A DNA stretch of 60,000 nt from Prorocentrum cordatum (lineage: Eukaryota > Sar > Dinophyceae > Prorocentrales > Prorocentraceae), in the NCBI GenBank assembly GCA_963575745.1, contig CAUYUJ010021036.1, positions 1-60,000 of the forward strand, read 5' to 3'. Shown one piece after another: positions 1-10,904 of this stretch. Every line of letters starts with the position of its first letter. The first letter of the stretch is position 1. Made by a program: the position numbers and the translations under genes. The notes under the pieces are model-generated. The model worked only from the letters and a program-made list of their open reading frames with translations, ran no database searches and was not told the DNA's origin.

Positions 1-22
1 CCCCCCCCCCCCCCCCCCCCCC
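1..22. repeat. Poly-C run at the window edge
   Basis: Twenty-two C residues open the window, and a CAG that looks like a splice acceptor follows at 34-36. The run is probably the end of an intron of gene A or a low-complexity contig edge. Confidence 0.8.
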
Positions 23-36
23 TGCCCTGGCCCCAG

Positions 37-585
37 GTTGATCCCGAAGGCATCAGCCGCGCTCTCTCGGATCACGCGTTTCACGGATATGTCAAGGTCT
101 CGCTTAGCATGGAGAGGATTACCACAGAGCTGTCATTGTGGTCGGGCGGTTGTGCATGTCACGAGCATCTTCGAACGAAGCTGAGCAAATACATGTGGGG
201 ATCGTTGGCGTCGAAACTCACGGAGAAGCTGTGGCGCACGTGCCCCGCGTCCGGGTGCCGGGCCCCTGAGTTCGCCGCTGGAAAGCTGAAGGATGTCTCG
301 AGGGTTATGTGGGGGACATCGAGTGTGAGCTAGCGGCGGCGCTGTCTCATCCCGAAGCACCTGGCCAACAAGGCCCCGAGTCTCACGCCAAAATAATGGA
401 GGCGTTCGGGGCGGCGCAAATTACCATGAATGGCACCCTGCGCGAGAAATTGTCATTCTGGACGCAGCTGCCGCGGGCGCTTGCCGGGGTGGCGCACAGG
501 AGCGAAGATGTTGCCGTCAGCGTTGCCCGCGATGCCCTCCGCACATTCGACGGTCTTAGTGGCGAAGATGACAGCGTGCATCATC
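37..585 (+). CDS. Gene A, 5' part: Cys/His-rich dinoflagellate protein, start missing, one apparent frameshift
   Basis: Reading from 37, just after a CAG acceptor, gives a protein with GCACHEHL and CPASGCRAPEF, a Cys/His cluster that could bind metal. The first frame stops at 331-333. The next plausible residues (DIECELAAALSHPEA) continue in another frame from about 312. The switch lies at a run of five G (310-314), and one extra G would join the two frames, so this is either a sequencing or assembly slip or a real break. The second frame runs cleanly to about 585, where an intron with inverted-repeat ends begins. No start codon is in the window. From memory, similar Cys/CRAPE motifs recur in predicted dinoflagellate proteins; this is unchecked and the function is unknown. 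Confidence 0.55.
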
Positions 586-764
586 TGATGGGCAACTTTT
601 CCACCACCACCACCATGTGTAGGACGGGGAGAAGGGAGGATCAGGAGGTCCTCCTCCAATTCCTCCTCCTCCTCCTCCTTCTCCTCCTCCTCCGCCTCCT
701 CCTCCTCCTCCTCTTCCCTCTCCTACCCATGGTAGTGGCGGTGGAAAATGGGCCCATCATCATC
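586..764 (+). repeat. Introner-like intron of gene A with terminal inverted repeats
   Basis: The ends are inverted copies of each other. Positions 592-630 match the reverse complement of 721-760, sharing TTTTCCACC, then CCAC, ACCATG and GTAGGA with few mismatches. The interior is purine-rich then pyrimidine-rich, so the unit can fold into one long hairpin. CATCATC occurs at both junctions (579-585 and 758-764), like a target-site duplication. Removing one copy plus the element joins the two coding frames exactly (GTG CAT CAT C|GG ATC ACT). No GT donor lies at this junction, so splicing would have to be non-canonical or slightly shifted. Confidence 0.6.
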
Positions 765-2056
765 GGATCACTTTGAAACTGATCGGTCCAGGATCTAGCT
801 TCGGGGAAGAGCTCAGGGCGGTGGCAGCCGGTGCCAAGATGCGGTCGGAGTGCTCTGAGTATTTCTTGATGGAGTTAACTAAATTTAAGCTCATGCCCAT
901 CAATGAGGTTGATATCGAAGGAAAGCACGCGGTCGTGACGAGGACATCGGCTCACCTTCCCTTCGGCCCCATCCGAGTCTCCCTGTGCAACCGCATGAAG
1001 GTCTTCACAGATCAGTGTAATCGCTGGGGCGATGATTTCATCGACTCGTTTCTGAACCATCTCGAGACGTGCCGTGGGCCCACTGCCGTCCCCGCGGCAC
1101 TGGAGTTCGACGCCCACCCAGTGTTGGTGGACTTTCTCATGCGTTTCCGGACCCAGGCCAGAGGCCGCAAGGGTCTCCGTAGAGGCAACAAGAACCACGA
1201 TCATGAACGCGTCTTGTTGGGCCCCGTGTACATGAGACTCGCTACCGACGCGATGCACCGCTGCGACAGTCGTGCAATGTATAAATCTATGAAGGCCCAC
1301 GCGGCTGAAAACAATAAAAGGAAAAGAAAGGAAATGGACAATGCCAAAAAACTTATCGCCGCGGTTAGGCCAGCGATAACCGACAAGGAGAGAGTTACCA
1401 CGGGTCTGCTCCAAAGCCACTGGATGAAATATGCTTCTCATGGCACCGTCTTCTCTGTGAAGAGGTCAACTCTAGTCAGCGCAGGATTGGTGCCGCTAGG
1501 TGATTATTTGCATGAGCCGACCGCGAAGCGGGTGAAGGATATGAGGGAGTCCGCCCATGCTCCCCGCCCGCTCGCCCTATTGGATGATGACGGCGATAGC
1601 TACGTGCACTTCTCTGTGGTTCAGACCTCGTCTGCTGGTGGCTCGAAAAAGAAGATTCGGGCTCCCATCGGCAGTGGCTCCAGGTTGGGGCCGCGACAGA
1701 TCTTACTGTGCAAGATGAAGAGTACTCAGATACTGGGCGAGACTTATGTTACAACGATGCCAGACTTCGGAGGCACAGCTATGGACCCCCTCTTGGTGCT
1801 CGACGGGATATCTAGTTTGGGCCCCTTCGAGACTATGGTTGACGACCTCAAGATATGGGATCGTGGCAAGCATGTTTGCTACTGCGTCCCCGGCGAGGGC
1901 GGCAACGACGCTCACGTCATGGAGGTGTGTGCGCTGTTGGTCCAGCATAACGCATTCCCAGGTGGATTGTGCAGGGGCTTGCCGCAGCTGTCCGAGGATC
2001 ATTTGCTCGCGGTCGACTGGCTGCGGCAACGTGGGTTCATCGAGGATGTACCCCAG
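765..2056 (+). CDS. Gene A, large middle exon, unknown function
   Basis: A 430-codon open stretch with ordinary protein composition continues gene A from the inverted-repeat intron to CCC CAG|GTG at 2056, a phase-0 GT donor. It carries a basic helix-like segment (NNKRKRKEMDNAKK, near 1310-1355) and ends in LAVDWLRQRGFIEDVPQ. I recognise no catalytic motif. The overlapping opposite-strand ORFs have poorer composition and are treated as shadows. Function unknown; a lineage-specific family is likely. Confidence 0.65.
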
Positions 2057-2364
2057 GTGCGGGGCGCGGGGTGCGGGGCGCGGGGTCATGGGTCGGGCGT
2101 CGCCAGTGCAATTCAGTAACACAGCTCAATGCAAGCTGGGTAGCGGAGAACCGATATGAGGGCTGAGAGCTGAGTGATGAAGGAGTGATGAAGGAGGAGT
2201 GATGAAGGAGTGATGAAGGAGGAGGAAGGAGGGGCAAGGCACAGAGGCACAGTTGCAGAGGGCAGCGAGGGAGGCGAGGCGGCGATGTGACGGTGGCATG
2301 ACAGAGGGATGGGGGAAGCGAGGGCATGGGACATGGGAGATGGGAGATAAATGATTTGCAAGAG

Positions 2365-3196
2365 GTCCTCGCGCCCTTCAGCGCCGCCACAGAAGCAGCG
2401 CTTCAGGGGTATCCTGGCGGGCAGGGCAGGGGAGGCAGAGGGCGCCGTCGGGGCCGGCAACGACGTGCAGCTCACTGCTGGCGGGGTGCGCAAGGTGCTC
2501 TCTCACGCATGCTGGAGCGTCACAAACCCCATTCTTGTCGCATCCTTGGGCGAGGGGGATCCCGTGGAGAAGCGCACCGACTTTTCCCTTATGATTGAGC
2601 TGATGGCAAACGGGTGGGAGTGGGAGGTGCACCTTCCCCCATCGAAACGCCCAAAGAAAGAGAGAACCATACTTGATGGGTATTCAGCTGGCGATGCGAA
2701 GATCATGCGAACCACTCTCGCGAATATCCCGAGGGGGCACTTTGTGTGCTTGTTGCAGGTCGACGCTTCAATGGAGGAAGGGCTCAAAATGGTCCCGCAC
2801 GGTCAACCTAAGAAAGTATATGACAAGATTCTTGCTAAAGAATTCGGGGTGGTAGAGAGTCTGGCGCGTGCGCTTGCGCTTGAGGATGACGTCGGCCAGC
2901 CGCAGCTGCTCGACGTCGACATGACGGGCCTTGCAGCAAAATCAAAAGCGAAAGGAAAACCTGGGGCCAAGCAGAAAGCGAAAGTCAAAGCCAAAGCCCT
3001 GGCCCTTGGCGCTGCAGAGCTCACAGATGAGCAGATGAAGAAATTAGCAGAGGAGCTATTCGGTGAGAGCGGCGATGAGGAGGGGGAGGGCAGCGGCAGC
3101 GAGGGCGGTCACGGCCACGGTGACTTCTCGTCCGACGACAACAGCGGCGGCGCCGCGTCGTCTGGCTCCTTCATGGACGGCTTGCTGGAGATCGGG
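2365..3196 (+). CDS. Gene A, microexon plus Lys-rich/acidic exon
   Basis: A GT-AG intron (2057-2364) carrying GATGAAGGAGT-type purine repeats precedes a 14-codon microexon, 2365-2406 (VLAPFSAATEAALQ). A short candidate intron of 64 nt (2407-2470) lies between CTTCAG and GTGCAG. Its removal restores frame, phase 0 on both sides. The next exon reads LTAGGVRKVLSHACWSV and continues to about 3196. It has a Lys/Ala segment (AKSKAKGKPGAKQKAKVKAK) and a Glu/Gly/Ser/His acidic stretch, and ends DGLLEI before a GT at 3197-3198. The 64-nt intron lacks a GT donor (it starts GGGTAT), so that junction is less secure. Function unknown. Confidence 0.55.
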
Positions 3197-3500
3197 GTGT
3201 GGGCGTGTGGGGTGTGGGGGTGTGGGGTGTGGGGTGTGGGGTGTCGGGGGTCGGGGGTTGGGTGGTTGGGTGGTTGGGTTGTTGGGTGTAGGGTGTAGGG
3301 TGTCGGGTTGTCGGGTTGTCGGTTGTCGGTTGTCGGTTGTCGGGTGTCGGGTGTCGGGGGGCGGGGGGCGGGTAGGGCGCGCGGGGCATTGGGCAGGGGG
3401 CAGGGGACAGGGGGGCAGGGGAGTCACGGGCCACGGCGCAGGGGGCAGGGGGCAGGGGGCAATGGGCAGGGGGCAGGGTGCACGGGACAGGGGGACATCC
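3197..3500 (+). repeat. G/T-rich then G-rich minisatellite in the gene A intron
   Basis: Three successive repeat styles occur: GTGTGGGG units, GGTTGTCGG units (about 3295-3355), and GGGGCAGGGGACAGG-like units (about 3370-3490). They start exactly at the exon's GT, so they occupy intron sequence. The G-runs could form quadruplexes. Confidence 0.75.
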
Positions 3501-4961
3501 GAAGCTCATTTCGCCCGAGTCCTTGAGTCCCTGAGCCCCCCGTTGCCGAACTCACCTCTCGCCTCTCACTTGGCACCTGGCTACTGGCGACCTGGCTTTG
3601 CTCAGCAGGCGGCTAACTGGCTGACTCGCCCAGCCCAGACCCCAACCCCCAAGCTTGCCAGTTCATACTCACGCGGCCGCGTCGCCCAACGCCCGACGCC
3701 CGACGCCCAGCGCCCAGCGCCCGACCTCTCGCCCGTCGGCTGACGGCTCAAGCAGCCGCGTCTCCAAGCTAACCCAATATTTCTCACCGTGTGACTAGCC
3801 CACCCGTCGTAGCTCGCCGCTCGCCAGCTAGCCCCGTCGAGAGGTGCCCAGTGCCCAGACCCCGGTTCGGGTGAAGCGGAGTGGATTAAACGCGATCGTG
3901 ATTTGTGTCCCTATCTTGCCATGTGTTATCCTCCTCCTCCTCCGCCTCTTGCCTTCCTCGGTCCTCGGACTGAGCGAGGACCCCCCTATCGGCGGTGCTG
4001 GCGGCGTTCCTGCCGCGCCGCCGGGGCCAGCGGCGCCTGCGCCGCCGCCCGCGCCGCCCGCGCCAGCACCTGCGCCGGCTGGCGACGCCGGCGGGGCGGG
4101 GGGGGGGGGGAGTTGGAGGACAGAAGTCGGGGAGAGGCTGGAGAGACAGAGATGTAGGTGGAGAGGGCAGGTGGCGGTGGCGCCGCAGCTCCAGCTCCAG
4201 CCGCTGCAGCTGGCGGCGGCCCTCCTGGCGGCGGCGGCGGGGGGGGCGCCGCAGCGGGGATGAACCTGAAGCGTGGCAGGCCCAGCTGACCGAAAGCTCA
4301 GGGCGCAGTTCTCGAGGGGGCAGGGCAGGGGGCAGGGCTCAGAGGCTGGGGGCTGGAGGCTGGAGGGAGGTTGCGAGAAGTGAGAATTGATAATGCATGC
4401 GCGCGCCGCGGCGATGGCGATGATGGCGACGACGACGATTACAATGATGCTTGCGATGACGATCACCATGTGATGATGATAACGTTGATGGCGAGAATAC
4501 CAGTGGCGAGGCTGGTAATCATCGCGGGGTTGATGATGCTGGATGCTGGCGATGGTGACGACGGCGACCATAGCTATAACGATGGTGATGATGACGACAA
4601 CGAGCATGGCGATGACGACGGCAATGATCGATGACGGCGACGACGACGGGCTACATATATATATATATATATACATATATATGTGGCGGTGGTGGTGACG
4701 AGGGGCGAGGGGCAAGGGGTGAGGGTGATGGGGGATGTGCAGGTGCTTAGAGCTAGGATATGGAAATGACGGGTAAAGGGATCGGGCGCTAGATATTTGG
4801 ATTTCTCGTTGAGTCGCGGGTCGCGGGGGGGTGGCCCGGGGCCCCAGTGCGCCGTGGGGGGGCCCTGGGCTCTCTTGACCGCCTCCGAGCCGCATGGCCG
4901 ACCCGCCCCCCGCCCCCCGCCCCGTCGAGGCGCTTCCCAGTTGTCGGGCAGCCAACAGGTG
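3501..4961. other. No gene seen; GC-rich spacer with trinucleotide and TA repeats
   Basis: 3670-3725 has CGCCCGACGCCC-like repeats. 3990-4260 is an extremely GC-rich Ala/Pro/Gly-coding-like tract with no convincing frame. 4395-4640 is a GATGGCGAC/GATGAT repeat. 4653-4684 is a (TA)n tract. It probably belongs to a large intron of gene A. Confidence 0.6.
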
Positions 4962-5382
4962 GGGGGTGTTCCGCTTAACGCCCCGACCAGAGCTAGGGGA
5001 ATATGGAGCCTATCAGATTGCGTGCCCGTTCCATCGTCTGAGCGAGGTCACGAACTGTAAGAAACACGTGCCTATCTTGGGCCCGAAGAAGAGACATGCG
5101 AAACTAGCGCTGAGACGGGCGTGCTACTGGGCTTCGAAAGCTCAAGAATTCACGCGCCAGCGCAACCACCGGAGATGGTTGCCTTCTGTGGAGGAGGTAG
5201 CTTCGAAGGATGCGATCAAGGCGCTGCGGATCGACGCCCTGCCCTTCGTCGGCGTTGCCCCCACCGATGCCGAGTTGGACGCAGAGCAGGGCGGCGTCCC
5301 CGAGGCCCGCTTGCTAGCCGTTGCTTCCTGCCCTCCGTCTGCCGTCTGTCTTGCCAGATTCGGGGCCCTAATAAGTCCTTGA
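4962..5382 (+). CDS. Exon with CPFH...C zinc-like motif, probable 3' part of gene A
   Basis: After CAG acceptors at 4950-4962 the frame reads WGVFRLTPRPELGEYGAYQI, then ACPFHRLSEVTNCKKHVPIL, a Cys-x2-His...Cys arrangement that could hold a zinc. A basic helical segment follows (LALRRACYWASKAQEFTRQR) and then an acidic stretch to about 5320. The frame ends at the stop at 5380-5382, although the last 15-20 codons may be intron. I recall similar CPFHR...T.CKK motifs as recurrent in dinoflagellate predicted proteins; that is memory, not a search. Linkage to gene A rests on strand, order and the absence of another start. Confidence 0.5.
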
Positions 5383-6447
5383 ATATTGAATGTTTCTATT
5401 TCCAGCTTCCAGGGCGGAGGGCGGGTGGCGGGTGGAGTTGGGAGTGGGGGACGGGGGGCGGGTGGAGTTGGGGAGGAGGCGCGACGAGTGCGCAGGCCGC
5501 GCGAAAGCGGGGTAGAGGGCCGGGCACCGGGCACTGGACACTCCTGACTCCTGACTCCGGGCCCCGGGCACCGGGCACCATCCAAGGGCCGAGGGGCCGA
5601 GGGGAGGAGGGGGGAGGGGGGATGTTATAACCTCTAACTTTCTACCTTCTACCCTCCTCCCTCCCCCCTCCCCCCTCCCCCCTCCTCCCTCCTCCCTCCT
5701 GTTCCCTGTTCCCCATTCCTCTTCTTCGGGAATCACGATTCGACAGAATCAAAGGAAAGGATCTACGAGCATCCCCTTGCTCCTTGCCCCTTGCTCTGGA
5801 GATCAGCGCTCGGCGCTCAGTCCTCGGCGCTCAGTCCATGACGTACATGATGGCGAAGCCCTCCTCCTCTATGCCCCTCCTCCTCATCGTCCTCCTCCTC
5901 CTTCCCCCGTCACCCTCATCGTCCTCCTCCTGCTCGTCCTCCCCCTCCTCATGCTCCTCATCACCCTTCCCATTCCTCCTCCCTCCTCCCCCCCGCCGCC
6001 GTCCAGGGGGCCACCGTGCGGGAGTGCGTCTTGTGAGCTATGACGACGACGGTGATGATGATGCTCATGAGGATGATGATGCTGATGTGATGATGATGAT
6101 GATGGTGGTGGTCATACTGATGGTGAAGGCGATGATGGTGCTAAACATGCTGATCTTGACGATGATGATCACGAGTATGGCCATGATGCTGATGCTGCTG
6201 GTGATGATAATGATGATGGCCCTGCCCAGAACTCGCACATCCAACCCCTAACCGCGCTTCAGTTCCCGGCGAGCATATGTTTTCCATCGCCCCCCCGATA
6301 GCGGGTACCATATCAGAATGCTACGCCCGACCGCCCATCGAGATATCTCGAGGCAGATGCAATCGCGCGCGGCAATGGTAAACAATCGAGGCAAACGGGG
6401 GGGGGCGAGCCACGTCAGAACAAGATCACTATACTCACAGTGGCCAT
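5383..6447. other. No gene seen; CTCC and GATGAT repeats
   Basis: 5640-5700 is a CCTCCCTCC tract. 5870-5995 is TCCTCC/CCTCAT-rich. 6035-6225 is a GATGATGATG tract with scattered interruptions. None of the frames through these tracts looks like a real protein. Confidence 0.6.
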
Positions 6448-6717
6448 TCACGAGCTGGGCTTGGCAAGGAGAGCCTCGACCTCGGCGACGGGCCGCAATC
6501 CTGGCCCTGGATTCCATTCCCACTCCCACTCCTCCTCGAACGTAGCACCAGCACGCTTTACACCAGTGCAGCGCCAGATGACGGGGTACTTTGTCCCATC
6601 GGGCAAGTTGTAGAGGTCGGGGTAGCTCGCGGGCCACCACTTCTTGAAACGCTTGTTCGACTCGGAATAGCGCCGCCCCTGCGACGAATCGCCGCCTGAA
6701 AGGCTGCTTGCCACCAT
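6448..6717 (-). CDS. Small hypothetical protein (89 aa) with Trp-rich core
   Basis: From ATG at 6717 the minus strand encodes NKRFKKWWPASYPDLYNLPD, then GTKYPVIWRCTGVKRAGATF, an acidic EEEWEWEW run, and ends LLAKPSS at 6448. The aromatic-rich, well-mixed composition differs from the repeat-driven ORFs nearby. An overlapping upstream minus-strand frame (DPSEWWQAAFQ, about 6690-6720) hints that an exon junction near 6680 may supply a different N-terminus. No family recognised. Confidence 0.4.
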   Translation of the reverse strand: MVASSLSGGDSSQGRRYSESNKRFKKWWPASYPDLYNLPDGTKYPVIWRCTGVKRAGATFEEEWEWEWNPGPGLRPVAEVEALLAKPSS

Positions 6718-8009
6718 TCCGACGGATCAGGATAGAAGCTATGCTCCAATGTCGGGGCGGGAGGGTGGGCAACTGCTTCAGGCGAGATGGCTACGCGGCC
6801 GCCAAGGGATGGGAAGAACAAGTACACGCAAGGGGGATAAGTGTGAAGATACCGACAATGTGGTGACGTTGCTGACGATGAGGATGGTGACGGTGACGAC
6901 GGTGGCGAGTTGGATGATGGAGGGGAGGGCGCGCGTGCCGCGGGCGCTGGTCGGTCGAGGGTCGAGCTGGGCGCCCAATCTGGGCGTCGGGCTGGGCGTC
7001 GGGCGCCCTCGGGCGTTCGCCTCCGTGACAAAGAGGGGGGAGGAGGAGGGGGGGGGGGGCGAGAAGGAGGAGGAGGAGGAGGAGGAGGAGGAGGTGCTTG
7101 CCGAGAGGCGGCTGGGTCGGCCCGCGGCGGCGGGCGGAAGGCCCGCTAGCCCCCCCGGCCCCCGCCCCAGCGCGTGCACCACGGAGCCCACGGGGCCAGG
7201 AACCGCGCTGCATGCGCCGTGGCGGGGGGGGGAGAGCCAGTCGGACCCGGCAAAGCGGCCGAGCGGCCCGTGCTCACGCGCACGAAGCCTGCCGCCTGCC
7301 AGGGCGTGGAACTCCACGCACAGCACGCCCAGCGGCAGCGGGGCGCGGCCGACCTCCAGGTGGCCCAGCGAGCCCAGGTGGCCACTGAAGAAGAGGGCCG
7401 CGCCGACCCACACGGTGAGCCTTCGGGCCCCGAGCTTTCGGGCCGTTGTCGACCGTCGATCTGAGGCTAACGGGCTGACGGACGCCCCCCCTGACTCTTC
7501 CGGAAAGGCTTGGCAGGCCGGCAGAGAGCGGGGATTGGAGGTCTTGGATTGCGAGGTCGGACTTGGGATATGGGCTACGGGCTATCAGAGGGCATAGCGG
7601 TTAGGCTAGGGGCTAGATTTGGCATTAGGTGGTAAGTGGCCGCAGGCCGCAGGCGTCCAAGACGGCCCAAGGCCCAAGATGGCATCCAATATAGCATTCA
7701 ATATTGCATATGGCATCCAAGCTGGCGTCCAAGACGGCATCCAGGATGGCCCAAGATGGCACCTGCCTAACAGCAAGAATGCCCAAGATGGCATACAGGA
7801 CGGCCGTCGGCCGTGGGCCGTGGGCCGTGGGGCCCTGGAACCTTCGAAACCGATGTGGCCCGTGGCCCTGAGCCCCTAGCCCCTGAGCCCCTGAGCCCCG
7901 AGCCCCTGAGCCCTGAGCCCTGAGCGCTGCAAGGGGGTGGGGGGCGGGGGGTGGGGGGTGGAGGGGTGGAGGGTGGAGGGTGGAGGGTGGAGGGTTGGAC
8001 GTTGGGCCG
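6718..8009. other. Spacer; GC-rich tract and GGCATCCAAGATGGC minisatellite
   Basis: 7040-7095 is a GAGGAG run. 7100-7413 is open on both strands with Ala/Gly/Arg/Pro bias; the minus frame (PLGVLCVEFHALAGGRLRAR) is the least repeat-like, but I cannot support it as a gene. 7640-7800 repeats GGCATCCAAGATGGC-like units about eight times. 7865-7925 repeats CCCTGAGCCC. 7930-8000 is a GGGTGGAGG tract. Confidence 0.5.
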
Positions 8010-8027
8010 TCCGTAGCTATTTCGAAG
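8010..8027 (+). other. Possible degenerate spliced-leader relic
   Basis: TCCGTAGCTATTTCG agrees with the first part of DinoSL (TCCGTAGCCATTTTG) at 13 of 15 positions, then diverges. It lies about 136 bases upstream of the ATG at 8163 in the same orientation. It is the weakest of the set and is included because of its position. Confidence 0.35.
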
Positions 8028-8162
8028 GTTCGGAGCCGATAAAGCGACTCAGCACTCAGCACTCAGCACTCAGCACTACGCGCCCTGCGCCCTGCGCCCT
8101 GCGCCCCGCCCGTCTCCGCGCTTTGCGCTTCGCGGCCCAGGACGCCTGGGCTTCGCTCGGCT

Positions 8163-8996
8163 ATGCCCGCCATGACTACGACCCCCCCGCGCGGCGCCGC
8201 CGCCAGCGCCAGCGCGCGCGCCGCCGGCGCCAGCGTTAGCGCCAACGCCTCGGCCTTGGCCAAGCCCAACGCCGCCAAGGACAAGAGGGACGACGAGGTC
8301 ACGATCGACACGGGCCGCTCCTGGGACTCCAGCCCCCAGCTGCGCGAGGGCTACTACACGATGCACGTGTGCGTGCCGCGGGCGAAGACGTGGGTCAAGA
8401 TCGACGTGCCGAAGCCCACGACCGTTGGCTTCTCGGCCACGGCGGCGGCCAAGGTGCGCGGCCAGGAGCGCCGCGTGGACGTCGCAACCATCCGCGCGGA
8501 GCTTACGGACAGGCTCAGCATGTTCCGCGGCAAGGACTCGATGATCTACAAGTGTTCGGCGGAGACGGCGCGCGGGAACGCGTTTGGAGATGAAGACGAC
8601 GTGTACTACCTCACCTGGCTCATCGCTTACACGGAGGACGCCGAGGACCTTCCCAGGGACTGCGACGGCGGCGACGGCGGCGCCGCGCCTTGGCGGCCCA
8701 TCGACCATCGCCTCACGTGGAGCTACGAGGTGCCGAAGGACACGGCGAACTTGATCCAGGTGCTGGTCTACATCGAGCCGCTCAACCACTGGACGCCCGT
8801 CTTCGTGGCTGATTACGGGGCCATCAGCATGGGGCGCATGCACGCCGTCGTGGAGGACCTGAAGCAGATCTTGGCGAGCGGCTTCGACACGATCACGGTG
8901 GACGTGAACGACCCCAAGAAGCTGAACTTGAAAGTGACGGCGGACATGATCGAGGTGAAGCAATGCAAGGCGACGACGACGACGACGACACGACGA

Positions 8997-9036
<40 letters not shown>

Positions 9037-9236
9037 TGCGAAAGACGACGACGACGACGACGAGGGACGACGGACGACGACGACACGACGACGACGACGA
9101 CAAGGCTAGCTACCCGGACGGGGACGAGATGGCGAACAATCAGATGATCTACGATGGGAGGTGGTACTACGTCACGTGCAACGGGGCGCTGGAGAGGCTG
9201 CATGCTCTGGACGAGACTGCACAGAAGATGCAGAGT
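8163..9236 (+). CDS. Hypothetical protein, 5' exon, with an in-frame CGA repeat
   Basis: The start is ATG at 8163 (a second ATG follows at 8172). A low-complexity Ala/Ser N-terminus leads into a well-mixed domain at about residues 45-265, including SWDSSPQLREGYYTMHVCVP, DDVYYLTWLIAYTEDAEDLP and LTWSYEVPKDTANLIQVLVY. A CGA/CGACGG microsatellite (about 8970-9100) is then read in frame as poly-Thr, poly-Arg and poly-Asp, and normal sequence resumes (YPDGDEMANNQMIYDGRWYY). A strong-looking donor, GTATGT, begins at 9237 after a phase-0 codon. The same frame is open on both sides of the repeat, so it is either an expanded coding tract or lies inside an unrecognised intron. Later exons are uncertain. 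No known family recognised. Confidence 0.65.
8970..9104 (+). repeat. (CGA)n/(CGACGG)n microsatellite inside the 8163 ORF
   Basis: About 130 bases of CGA, GGCGAC and ACGACG units keep the reading frame open in all phases examined. They encode runs of Thr, Arg or Asp depending on phase. Confidence 0.85.
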
Positions 9237-10493
9237 GTATGTGATGATTTGAATCAGGGACACTTTGCACTTGTTGCAATGTGCAATGTGCGGGAGTCGG
9301 GAGTTGCTGCGCAGTGTGAAGGCGGCTGGGCTTTCGGACTTTCGGAGGCCACGAGGTCTCCGCGGGTCCGCGGGTGGGAAACCGAGTGATTATATAGGTG
9401 CAAGGGCCCGCCTAGTGAGCTTATCGCTGGCACTTCATCCCGAGTTTTTTGTTGCCACAGCAGCGTGACTGCAACTAGGCTTTCGGAGGCTTCCGCGAGG
9501 CCTCCGCGGTGGAAGATCGAGCGGTTATACAGGTGCACGGACCCGCCTAGTTAGCTGATCGCTGTTCGTCGGCAGCAAGCACGCAATAACTACAAGTGCA
9601 GGTACTGCGCTCGAACGCTGAGGGAGTGAAAACAACGAACACACTTGCAATTCAGGAGACGCCGATGTAGCGTCATACCGCCCCCTCTATACATCTTAGG
9701 GCTCCTCGTCGCTCCTCGTTCTCCGTCGCAGCGCCCCCGGCCCGTCGCCGCAGCGGGGCTCGGCGAGGAGCGAGGAGACTGAATCAGGAGGTCGGGAAGG
9801 AGGCGGGAGGCGGGAGGCGGGGGCGGGGAAAAGGACAAGGCGCAAAAGAGCGAGAAACGAACGAACGAACGAGCGGTCTGCTGAACGGCCTCACGGGCCG
9901 GGCCCTTGCAAGCGGAGGGGCAGGGAGGAGGATGGGGGAGGGGGGGGGAAGGAGGGGGGGGGAGAAAGAGGAGGGCTCCTCACATGGCAGACCGCCACTT
10001 GCAGGAGCGGGGAAGGATTGGAAAACTATGACTCTTGACGAGTACAAAGAAGCCCTAGGCCCCAGTAGGCCCAGGCAGCCCCAGCCACCCAATATGCTCC
10101 AGGAGCTGCCCTTCCTTCCCCCGCCGCGGCGACGGCAACGGCGACCAAGACCGGAGGTCGCATAATCTCGAGCGCTCAAGGTGGCAAAACAGTGCAAAGT
10201 ATTTGGGGATGCACCCTCCAGACGTCTGCTCTGCCTCTTGCCCCTTTGCCTCCCTCCTCCCTCCCTCCTCCCTCATCCCTCATCCCTCCTCTCTCCATCC
10301 CTCCTCCCTCCCCCCTCCTCCCTCCTCTCTACATCCCTCCTCTCTCCATCCCTCCTCTCTCCCTCCCTCGTCCCTCATCCCTCATCCCTCCTCTCTCCCT
10401 CTCTCCATCCCTCCCCCTCCTCCCTCTTCCCTCATCCCCCCCCCCTCCGCCCCCATCGTCGCCGCCCCATGCCGCGCCCCCCCCGCCGAGGGC
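9237..10493. other. Probable intron sequence with one small possible exon; CTCC tract
   Basis: 9405-9545 holds two diverged copies of a 120-bp unit (shared CTTTCGGAGGC, GATTATATAGGTGCA-like and CCCGCCTAGT). About 10005-10065 could be a small exon (GKDWKTMTLDEYKEALGP), but its phase does not match the donor at 9237, so I do not call it. 10245-10450 is a CCTCCCTCATCC tract. Confidence 0.45.
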
Positions 10494-10580
10494 CCAGGCG
10501 GCGACGTCACCAGCGACGAGGGCGCCGAGAGCGGATCATCCGCGAGCAGCTCCTCGTCGGAGTCGTCGGGCTCGGACTAG
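10494..10580 (+). CDS. Possible terminal exon, acidic Ser-rich C-terminus
   Basis: The frame GGDVTSDEGAESGSSASSSS, then ESSGSD and a stop (TAG, 10578-10580), looks like a natural acidic C-terminal tail rather than repeat translation. It may end the gene that starts at 8163. The acceptor is not fixed; a CCCAG lies just upstream near 10495. Linkage is inference. Confidence 0.35.
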   Translation, partial: PGGDVTSDEGAESGSSASSSSSESSGSD

Positions 10581-10904
10581 GCAGCTGCCCGGCGGCCAGC
10601 GACGGGGGAGCGAGGAATGAAGGGATGCGTGGGAGAGGGGCGGGGGGAGGGGGCGGGGATATGGGATAGGGAGAGGGGAGAGGGGAGAGGGCATGGGCAG
10701 CATCGTCACGAGCAGGAGGCAGGAGGCGCGTCGGGGGGGCGGGGGGGTACTCGTCAATCCTCCTCTTCCCTCCTCCCTCTTGTTCCAGCGCCGCCTCCTC
10801 CTCCACCCCCTCCTCCTGCGCCTCGCCCATCCTCATCCTCTCCCTCCGCCGTGTCACCTGCATCGTCATCCTCTTCCTTCTCATCCTCCATGGGCCTCCT
10901 GGGG
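10581..10904. other. No gene seen; GA-rich and CTCC tracts
   Basis: 10640-10700 is a GGGAGAGG tract and 10760-10900 is CCTCCTCC-rich. Long ORFs crossing this stretch on both strands come from composition bias. Confidence 0.6.

Noticed and set aside
3828-4955. Minus-strand ORF of 375 codons
   Set aside because: It covers CATCAT, TA and GC-rich repeats with abrupt composition changes and no continuous protein-like segment.
7100-7413. Possible minus-strand membrane-like protein
   Set aside because: GC-rich Ala/Gly/Leu/Arg text open on both strands, with no start, splice or motif support.
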